Positions 1-5,620 of a stretch of DNA of 7,988 nucleotides are shown here, one piece after another. The stretch's first letter is position 1. Each line of letters opens with the position of its first letter. The DNA comes from CAYSLA01 sp964431685 (GTDB taxonomy: Bacteria; Armatimonadota; UBA5829), in contig CAYSLA010000160.1 in the NCBI GenBank assembly GCA_964431685.1, positions 1-7,988 on the forward strand. Reading direction: 5' to 3'. A program made the position numbers and the translations under genes. The notes beneath the pieces were generated by a model. It saw only the letters and a program-made list of their open reading frames with translations. It did no database searches and was not told the origin of the DNA.

Positions 1-9
1 GAACGCAGT

Positions 10-40
10 GAGAAATCTCGGGGCACCTCGGAGATTTCTC
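10..40. repeat. Imperfect palindromic repeat downstream of lexA
   Basis: Two perfect 10-base arms, GAGAAATCTC at 10-19 and GAGATTTCTC at 31-40, flank an 11-base spacer. The similarity goes beyond the arms: bases 1-9 (gaacgcagt) and the complement of bases 41-52 (gcgctactcgaa) look like diverged copies of one flank, so the element probably continues left of the window. The arms resemble the GAGAAATCTC/TCGAAAT type of dispersed intergenic palindrome that I recall from several bacterial phyla; that match is from memory. It lies 49 bases past the lexA stop in the direction of lexA transcription. It could fold in the transcript and act as an end-of-gene structure, but no run of T follows it, so a classical intrinsic terminator is not supported. 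Confidence 0.6.
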
Positions 41-88
41 GCGCTACTCGAAATTACGGTCGTCCCGTTACCGATTCCGAACGGCGCT

Positions 89-760
89 TCAGCTAAACTT
101 CCTCACCAGTCCAACGACTTTTCCGATCACCTGGACCTCCGAGAAGAACATCGGGGACATTGAAGCATTGGCCGGCTGCAGACGGACTCGCCCGTCCTCC
201 CTGTACAGCCGCTTGACCGTGGCTTCGTCGCCAACAAGGGCAACTACGGTGTCGCCATCGTCCGCGGACTCCTGGCGCCGGACAACCACCAAGTCGCCAT
301 TCATTATACCATCTTCGATCATACTCTCGCCCTTCACGCGAAGCATGAATCCCTCGCCGCCCGAAAGCATCTCGCCCGGAACCGGATAGGAGTCTTCGAT
401 ATCCTCCGCGGCAAGCGTCGGACTGCCGGCGGCCACTCTACCTACCACAGGGATACTCACAACCCGTTTTCCCGATTCCGGGGACCCGCCACCGCCCAGC
501 CGAACACCTCCCCCCTCCGTTTCGGAGGGGGTCAGGGGGAGGTTCACAAGTCGGATTGATCTGGTAAGCTCAGGATCACGGACTATCAGGCCTGCCGATT
601 CCAGGGTGTCGAGATGAGAGTGCACTGTGGAACTGGATCTAAGCCCCACCGCCTTGCCTATCTCCCGGACCGTGGGCGGATATCCGCGCTGCTCCGTGAG
701 GCCGGCAATCGCCTGGAGAATCTGTTTGTGTCTTTCGCTCTGTCTAAAAGTGCGACGCAT
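89..760 (-). CDS. lexA: LexA, self-cleaving SOS-response transcriptional repressor
   Basis: LexA represses DNA-damage genes and inactivates itself by RecA-stimulated autoproteolysis in the cytoplasm. The 223-residue product starts with a winged-helix DNA-binding domain (about 1-72: ILQAIAGL near 14, GYPPTVREIGKAVGL at 26-40, TVHSHLDTLESAGLI at 45-59). A linker follows, then an S24-type peptidase domain (about 100-223). The cleavage site is A111-G112 in VGRVAAGSP, the nucleophile is S146 in GESM, and the general base is K183 in TVKRL, so the whole catalytic set is intact. The ATG is preceded by AAAGGAG with six bases between, which supports this start. It is about 20 residues longer than the usual 200-205. 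The extra length lies in a Gly/Pro/Ser-rich linker (about 73-98) whose DNA contains a palindrome. The gene is transcribed away from the adjacent methyltransferase gene, and a perfect SOS box lies 27 bases upstream of the start codon, implying autoregulation. Confidence 0.97.
   Translation of the reverse strand: MRRTFRQSERHKQILQAIAGLTEQRGYPPTVREIGKAVGLRSSSTVHSHLDTLESAGLIVRDPELTRSIRLVNLPLTPSETEGGGVRLGGGGSPESGKRVVSIPVVGRVAAGSPTLAAEDIEDSYPVPGEMLSGGEGFMLRVKGESMIEDGIMNGDLVVVRRQESADDGDTVVALVGDEATVKRLYREDGRVRLQPANASMSPMFFSEVQVIGKVVGLVRKFS
506..543. repeat. GC-rich palindrome inside the lexA linker
   Basis: Bases 511-519 (CCCCCTCCG) and 523-531 (CGGAGGGGG) form a perfect 9-bp stem with a TTT loop. 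A second, overlapping arm pair, 506-514 (ACCTCCCCC) and 535-543 (GGGGGAGGT), is also perfectly complementary. This nested palindrome encodes residues 73-85 of LexA (around LPLTPSETEGG), at the flexible hinge between the DNA-binding and protease domains, where LexA proteins tolerate length change. It looks like a dispersed repeat that landed in the gene in frame and persisted as linker. That origin is inference; the palindrome itself is directly visible. Confidence 0.6.
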
Positions 761-787
761 TGGACGCTCCTTTCCAGCCCAGGCACA

Positions 788-801
788 CGAACCTATGTTC
801 G
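788..801. promoter_or_regulatory. SOS box (LexA operator), CGAAC-N4-GTTCG
   Basis: CGAAC CTAT GTTCG is a perfect match to the inverted-repeat core of the LexA operator known from Bacillus and Actinobacteria (CGAAC-N4-GTTCG). It lies 27 bases upstream of the lexA ATG and just downstream of the predicted lexA -10 element, a position where bound LexA would block transcription. This supports negative autoregulation. It is also in the intergenic region of the divergent methyltransferase gene and may affect it. Confidence 0.9.
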
Positions 802-819
802 AATGTCTTTACCAGAGGT

Positions 820-849
820 ATTATACCCCTTGTTGTCGTATTCCTTCAA
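820..849 (-). promoter_or_regulatory. Predicted sigma-70-type promoter of lexA
   Basis: On the minus strand there is a perfect -10 hexamer TATAAT (820-825) and a -35-like TTGAAG (844-849) separated by 18 bases. Transcription would start near 813, giving a leader of about 50 bases that contains the SOS box and the AAAGGAG ribosome-binding site. The -10 sits in a perfect odd palindrome, GGTATTATACC (817-827), so the other strand reads TATTAT at 819-824 and could serve as a -10 for the divergent gene, although its -35 would be poor. Confidence 0.65.
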
Positions 850-923
850 GAAGTGTGCTTTGCGCAAGACACGGGATGTGCCGCTGCGGCGTTGCTGCCC
901 CGTTCGTGTGAGCAAGAGAGGCG

Positions 924-2828
924 TTGTTGAATCGTCAGAACTCAGGTGATAGCGTCCTAACCATCGCGTGCCGACAGGTGCTGGATGTAGCCGGAAACCC
1001 AAGTGCCGCTGCCCGCGACATAATTCGAGGCGTCACAATGTCGGCTCGAGCCGCTCTTGGCCCTCGCTTCTCGACTTACGACGTTCTATTCCCGGAACCC
1101 GAGTTACCCCTCGCGCCTGATATACGCCGTCTATCAGAAGAAACAGCCGCATCCTCACCCGACCTGCGGTGGCTGATCGACCTGTATGAGACTTTGGCGT
1201 GGGCGTCCACGCCTTCCGAGCGCGCCCGGAAACGCTCTGGAGCCTACTATACCCCCGATTTTCTGGTGGAGTTCACTGTTCGCGAGACACTGAAGCCGCT
1301 TCTCGCGGAATGTGGCGAACCGGATGACATCCTGAATATCCGTCTTCTCGACCCAGCTTGTGGGGCTGGCGCATTTCTCCTGGCGGCGGCGGATCGCCTG
1401 GCTGCGGCACTATTTGAGCGCGCGGCTTCGGCGGGGAACGCGATGTCTCCCGGCAGGTGCAGGAGATTGGCTGCCGAACAGCTCATACACGGCACGGACA
1501 TCGATCCTCGGGCCGTAGAGCTTGCTCGGGCGCTTCTGGTGATGTCGTGCGCTTCCGACCCGCCAGCCCCGGAGTTGGTGAGCGGGAACTTGGTCTGCGC
1601 CGACGCCCTCTCAGTCTTTGGAAGTGACAGAGGACACCTGTCTCTCCCGCTTGATCTGGACGCGACCTCGGGCTTCGAGCTATCTCGATGCGCTCCATTT
1701 AAGGCGATTGTGGGCAATCCGCCGTATCTGTTCGGCGAGAACGTCCCCGCATCCGTGCGCAACTCACGGTCAGACTTTCGGTTTGCGAAGGGGCAGTATG
1801 ATGTCTCCAGACTGTTTGTCGAGACTGCCCTGGGTTCGGCGCTTTCAGACGGCGGATGCCACGGGTTCGTATTGCCGGACTCCATCCTCGCAAGGGATAG
1901 CGCGGAAGACTTGCGGCGAGAACTGACCGGCAAACACGAGCTGCGATGGATAGTGCACGCTGGCCCGGTGTTTGGCGATGCGGCGGTCGGAGCCGCGGTG
2001 CTGATATGGCGAAAGTGCGGCAGGCCGGGTACAGTGCGCAGAGCGCTGGTCGCTGACCGAAAGGTTCTGCCTGTGTCTGATTTCACCCAGTCGGACTTCG
2101 CCGGACTGCCCGGATGCAGATGGCTGGTGAGCGTCGATTCCCGGGAAGTCGATATCATCCGGCGTGTCATCGATCAGTCGGTGCCGCTCGGTGACCTTTT
2201 CGCAGTCTCGCGCGGCGAAGAGATCGGCAAGCGTGATCTGCAGCCTGCGGACGCCGGATCGGGTGAACTGGTTCTTGTGGGGGAGGATGTAACACAGCTG
2301 GGCTGTCCTCGTCCCACGCGAAGAATGATTCCCGGCGTGGTGAAAAAGGACAGCAGCATCTATCAAGCCCCGAAGATTGTGTTCGTGAAGACTGGCCAGT
2401 CAATCGTAGCGGCAGTTGACCTCCACGGCTACGTCACGGCACAGTCTCTGTACAACCTCCGGCTCCGGGCAGGCACACAGGTTTGCCCCTTCGCGGTCTG
2501 CGCGGTCCTGGGTTCGCGGCTGATGAGCTGGGTGGCGAGGAAGCTGTTTACCGACGCAAAGACGATCTTCCCCCAGTTCAACCAGTCGACCGTTGAAGAC
2601 CTGCCCGTCCCGTGGGCGATCATTGTCGACCCAAACGGTATTGAACGAGCCGCGCTCTCCGCCGCCGCGCAGCGACTCTGGGAACTCGACCGCACCGGCC
2701 CAGACACCGATGCCTCAGAGGAGCGCCGCGCACTCCTGGCCACTATCAACGAGATCGTGTGTGCCGTGTACGAGCTCGACGCTGAGGAGATGGAGAGAGT
2801 GGGGCTTCCGCTAAAACAACATCCGTAG
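924..2828 (+). CDS. N6-adenine DNA methyltransferase (Eco57I/TaqI-like, gamma type)
   Basis: Predicted to transfer a methyl group from S-adenosylmethionine to the N6 of adenine in a specific DNA sequence. Motifs appear in gamma order: motif X GAYYTP at 106-111, motif I DPACGAGAF at 143-151, the acidic motif around TDIDP at 191-195, and catalytic motif IV NPPY at 265-268. The later core segments QYDVSRLFVE (291-300) and GFVLPDSIL (314-322) are also present. Residues about 415-565 resemble a TaqI-type target-recognition domain ending in IFPQFNQSTVEDLPVP, followed by a helical tail. At 634 residues it is longer than M.TaqI but well short of fused type IIG enzymes of about 1000 residues, and I see no nuclease motif. 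The start is uncertain. TTG at 924 is only two bases from AGAGAGG, the second TTG at 927 has better spacing (five), and an ATG at 1038 (residue 39) has GAGG eight bases upstream. Target sequence unknown. Confidence 0.9.
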   Translation: MLNRQNSGDSVLTIACRQVLDVAGNPSAAARDIIRGVTMSARAALGPRFSTYDVLFPEPELPLAPDIRRLSEETAASSPDLRWLIDLYETLAWASTPSERARKRSGAYYTPDFLVEFTVRETLKPLLAECGEPDDILNIRLLDPACGAGAFLLAAADRLAAALFERAASAGNAMSPGRCRRLAAEQLIHGTDIDPRAVELARALLVMSCASDPPAPELVSGNLVCADALSVFGSDRGHLSLPLDLDATSGFELSRCAPFKAIVGNPPYLFGENVPASVRNSRSDFRFAKGQYDVSRLFVETALGSALSDGGCHGFVLPDSILARDSAEDLRRELTGKHELRWIVHAGPVFGDAAVGAAVLIWRKCGRPGTVRRALVADRKVLPVSDFTQSDFAGLPGCRWLVSVDSREVDIIRRVIDQSVPLGDLFAVSRGEEIGKRDLQPADAGSGELVLVGEDVTQLGCPRPTRRMIPGVVKKDSSIYQAPKIVFVKTGQSIVAAVDLHGYVTAQSLYNLRLRAGTQVCPFAVCAVLGSRLMSWVARKLFTDAKTIFPQFNQSTVEDLPVPWAIIVDPNGIERAALSAAAQRLWELDRTGPDTDASEERRALLATINEIVCAVYELDAEEMERVGLPLKQHP

Positions 2829-2850
2829 GGGCAGACTCATGTACCTGCCC
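2828..2850. repeat. Inverted repeat after the methyltransferase, possible weak terminator
   Basis: GGGCAG (2829-2834) pairs with CTGCCC (2845-2850). The right half plus the central CATG would make a perfect 22-base palindrome if three bases of the left arm (ACT at 2835-2837) were GTA, so it looks like a decayed palindrome. It begins at the last base of the methyltransferase stop codon and is followed by gcgtttgttt, which is only moderately T-rich. It may end the methyltransferase transcript or be a dispersed repeat copy; both are inferences. Confidence 0.45.
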
Positions 2851-2858
2851 GCGTTTGT

Positions 2859-2887
2859 TTGCGCCGAGGGTTCAGAAGGGGTAGAAT
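2859..2887 (+). promoter_or_regulatory. Possible promoter of the sugar-transport operon
   Basis: TTGCGC (2859-2864) and TAGAAT (2882-2887) are separated by 17 bases. The -10 matches consensus at five of six positions, the -35 at only three. Transcription would start near 2894, the first candidate ATG of the fusion gene, so that ATG would be leaderless or the used start would be downstream at 2921. This conflicts with translation of the short frame at 2886, so the two readings exclude each other. Confidence 0.3.
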
Positions 2888-2924
2888 GAACCGATGGATC
2901 ACGGAGGATTTGCGCGGAATATGA
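2886..2924 (+). other. Possible 12-codon leader peptide coupled to the transporter gene
   Basis: An ATG at 2886 opens a short frame (MNRWITEDLRGI) that ends with TGA at 2922-2924. AGAAGGGG (2874-2881) lies four bases before it and is closer to this ATG than to the ATG at 2894. The stop overlaps the ATG at 2921 in an ATGA arrangement, and 2921 is in frame with the fusion gene (its residue 10). Such overlaps often couple translation. It may be a real leader peptide or chance in a short stretch; no conservation data are available. Confidence 0.3.
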
Positions 2925-5620
2925 ACCGGGGTGTCTATGCTTCGCGGACGATTGTCCCGAAGCTGACTGAGTGTGTCTTCGGGGCATGCGCCCGCGAAGT
3001 ATCTGCTTGTAAGGTCTTTCTGGTAATTGCGGCACTCGGCCTGCTCACGATACAGCCAGCCTGGTCTCGCCCGCGCTCACCGGTGAAGCTTACGGTGTGG
3101 GGGGTGGTGTCGAGCGAAGCGACTGTCTGGCTGAGCGCCCAGGTGGCTGAGTTCGAGAAGCGCAACCCAGGCGTCCGCGTCAGCGTGCTGGGGATGGGAG
3201 CAGGCACATTCAACCCCCAGAAGCTGATGACCGCAATTGTTGGAAAGACGCCGCCCGACGTAATCAACCAGGATCGCTTCACCATAGGCGACTGGGCATC
3301 GCGCGATACGTTCCAGGACCTGTCCGGGCTGATAGCAAGGGATAGAGACAAGTCCTTCGGCATCCGCCCGGAAGACTTCTACGTCCCCTGCTGGCAGGAA
3401 GCCACCTATAAGGGTAAGGTCTACGCCATCCCCAATGCCACCGACGACCGGTTCCTGTTCTATAACAAATCGCTCTTCAGGGAAGCGGGACTGGACCCGA
3501 ACCGGCCGCCGCAGACGTGGTCTGAGCTGATCTACTGCGCAAAGAAGCTCACCAGGTTCGAACTTGAGTCAGGGCGGAGCGGTCCCGATTCTCGCGGTGC
3601 GATAACCCAGATCGGATTCCTGCCAAACTGGGGCAACAGTTGGCTCTACTTCTACTCGTGGCTGAACGGCGGAGAGTTCATGAGCGCCGACGGCCGCACG
3701 TGCACCATGGACAATCCCCACAGCGTCGACGCGCTCAAGTTCATGGTCGCCGTTCACGACGCTCTGGGCGGAGCCCGGAAGATCGACCGGTTCCAGGCAG
3801 GGTTCCAGGGCGACGCGCTCGATGCGTTTCTGGTGGGCAAAGTTGCGATGAAGATCGACTGCGATCAGGCCGCCAACAATATCGCGCGTTTCAGTCCCGA
3901 TCTGGACTTTGGTGTGGCTCCGGCGCCGGTCCCGGACGAGCGGCTCAGGCAGACCTCGCCCAATGTTATGTTCGACAGTCGAGGCGTGCCGCTCGGCATG
4001 GAACCTCGCGATTGGGAAAATGCGAGGACCACTTTTCTGGAGCGCGGGCGGTTTAACGGGGAGCCGAGATTCATAACGTGGTCCGGAGGCCACTCCTGGG
4101 CAATCCCGGTGGGTGCGAAGCACACAGAACTTGCGTGGGAGTTTATCAAGTGGATGAGCTCGCCGGAGGCCGCGTTGATCGGCGCCGCGGCCCAGAAGGA
4201 GTACAATCTGAAAAAGGGCAGGCCGTTCGTGCCCGCGATGTCAGCCAACCTGAAAGCCAACGCCGCGGTCTTTGCTGAGTTCGCCCCCGAAGACCCGAAG
4301 TTCCGGGACACACTGCGGTTTGCCCTCTCAATGATGCCATACTCCAAATACCGCCCGGTCACCTTTGTCGGGCAGCAGTTGTGGGACGAGCACGCCCGCG
4401 CATTTGACCTTGCCGTACACCACGAAGAAACCCACGTCTCTCCTCAGCAAGCCCTGACCGAGGGCACGCGAGTCGTTCAGCGAGAACTCGACCGCACGTT
4501 TTCGCGAGATCGGTACCCGGCTGTGGCGATGTGGGTGCTGTGGGCCGCGATCGGAGGCAGCATTCTTGTCCTAGTCGGCCTGGTTGTTCTGCTTTCACGC
4601 AGGACGGCTAGGGTGGGGCGGTTGATGCGGGGGGAGGCACGCGCAGGGTATCTGTTTGCCTCACCGTGGTTGATTGGCTTCCTGGTCTTTACCATTGGAC
4701 CGGTGGTTGCCTCCATAGTGTTCAGTTTCTGCGACTATGACGTGCTCCATCAGGCCCGGTGGGTTGGAGTCTCCAACTACAGCCAGCTTGTCACTTACGA
4801 TTGGGGCATACTCTCCAAGGCGCTGTACAACGCGATGTTTCTGGCGATCATCGGTCTGCCGCTCGGGCTGGCGGCGGGTCTGAGCATAGCAATGCTGCTC
4901 AACGCGAGCGTTAAGGGGATGAGTTGGTACCGCACGTTGTACTATCTGCCCTCCATTGTGCCGGTGGTCGCATCGGCCGTCCTGTGGATATGGGTTCTGA
5001 ACCCGCAATACGGGATAGTGAACGCGGCGTGGCAGGCGACGTTGACCAACTGGTTCGGGCTGAGGCCCCCAGGGTGGATGAGCCAGCCCGGTGAGTTCTT
5101 TGGAGTCGTGTCCTGGCTTTGGCGGCACACGCTCGGACTTGCGGGAGTAGGAATGCCCGACATGCTGTCGCACCCGCACTCCTACCTCGGCGCGAAATCT
5201 GCCCTCATCACGATGGGACTCTGGGGAGCCGGCGGTGGGATGATAATATGGCTAGCTGGCCTCAAAGGCATACCCGCGTCCTACTACGAAGCCGCGGAGA
5301 TAGACGGCGCCAACAACTGGCAGAAGTTCAGGGCCGTTACTCTGCCAATGCTCAGTCCGTACATCTTCTTCAACCTGATCATGGGCACAATCGGCGTTCT
5401 CAATGCGTTCGATAACGTATATGTCATGACCGGCGGAGGACCGGTGGACGCAACCATCGTTCCCGTGCTGCTGTTGTTCAACAAGGCGTTCAGATATTTC
5501 AGCATGGGCTACGCCTCCGCACTTGCCTGGATACTGTTTGCCATAATCCTTGTCTTCACTTTGCTTCAGTTGAAGGCGGCCCCGCGATGGGTGCACTACG
5601 AAGGGGAGAAGGGGGCTTAG
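2894..5620 (+). CDS. Fused sugar-binding protein and MalF-type ABC permease
   Basis: One 908-residue chain joins two normally separate subunits of a CUT1-type sugar importer. Residues 41-57 form a hydrophobic signal or anchor segment ending near PAWS. Residues about 63-535 are a solute-binding domain (KLTVWGVV at 65, TPPDVINQDRF at 119-129, YKGKVYAIPN at 172-181, YNKSLFREAGL at 190-200) that ends in its usual C-terminal helix. A membrane segment at 544-567 and a basic loop (SRRTARVGRLMRGEAR) lead into the permease (about 584-895), with six predicted core helices. The EAA loop is EAAEIDGA at 799-806 with LP at 817-818. The charges place the receptor outside and the basic loop inside, so the receptor is tethered to its own channel. 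Between core helices 3 and 4 there are about 30 more residues than usual (about 730-765). The start could instead be ATG 2921, since the first 40 residues are long for a signal peptide's basic region. The next gene begins at the base after the stop. Substrate unknown. Confidence 0.9.
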   Translation: MDHGGFARNMNRGVYASRTIVPKLTECVFGACAREVSACKVFLVIAALGLLTIQPAWSRPRSPVKLTVWGVVSSEATVWLSAQVAEFEKRNPGVRVSVLGMGAGTFNPQKLMTAIVGKTPPDVINQDRFTIGDWASRDTFQDLSGLIARDRDKSFGIRPEDFYVPCWQEATYKGKVYAIPNATDDRFLFYNKSLFREAGLDPNRPPQTWSELIYCAKKLTRFELESGRSGPDSRGAITQIGFLPNWGNSWLYFYSWLNGGEFMSADGRTCTMDNPHSVDALKFMVAVHDALGGARKIDRFQAGFQGDALDAFLVGKVAMKIDCDQAANNIARFSPDLDFGVAPAPVPDERLRQTSPNVMFDSRGVPLGMEPRDWENARTTFLERGRFNGEPRFITWSGGHSWAIPVGAKHTELAWEFIKWMSSPEAALIGAAAQKEYNLKKGRPFVPAMSANLKANAAVFAEFAPEDPKFRDTLRFALSMMPYSKYRPVTFVGQQLWDEHARAFDLAVHHEETHVSPQQALTEGTRVVQRELDRTFSRDRYPAVAMWVLWAAIGGSILVLVGLVVLLSRRTARVGRLMRGEARAGYLFASPWLIGFLVFTIGPVVASIVFSFCDYDVLHQARWVGVSNYSQLVTYDWGILSKALYNAMFLAIIGLPLGLAAGLSIAMLLNASVKGMSWYRTLYYLPSIVPVVASAVLWIWVLNPQYGIVNAAWQATLTNWFGLRPPGWMSQPGEFFGVVSWLWRHTLGLAGVGMPDMLSHPHSYLGAKSALITMGLWGAGGGMIIWLAGLKGIPASYYEAAEIDGANNWQKFRAVTLPMLSPYIFFNLIMGTIGVLNAFDNVYVMTGGGPVDATIVPVLLLFNKAFRYFSMGYASALAWILFAIILVFTLLQLKAAPRWVHYEGEKGA

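Noticed and set aside
833..861. TTGTCG (833-838) as a -35 for the methyltransferase
   Set aside because: No AT-rich -10 lies 16-18 bases downstream, so no promoter can be supported there.
860..890. Small palindromes TTGCGCAA (860-867) and GCCGCTGCGGC (880-890) before the methyltransferase
   Set aside because: They are short, expected by chance in GC-rich DNA, and have no supporting spacing to a promoter or start codon.
1247..2170. A 307-codon minus-strand open frame
   Set aside because: It lies wholly inside the methyltransferase gene, which has clear family motifs. The antisense translation has the Ser/Arg-rich composition typical of shadows in GC-rich genes.
3569..4123. Minus-strand 184-codon frame inside the binding-protein region
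   Set aside because: It is antisense to a domain with clear solute-binding motifs, so it is treated as a shadow.
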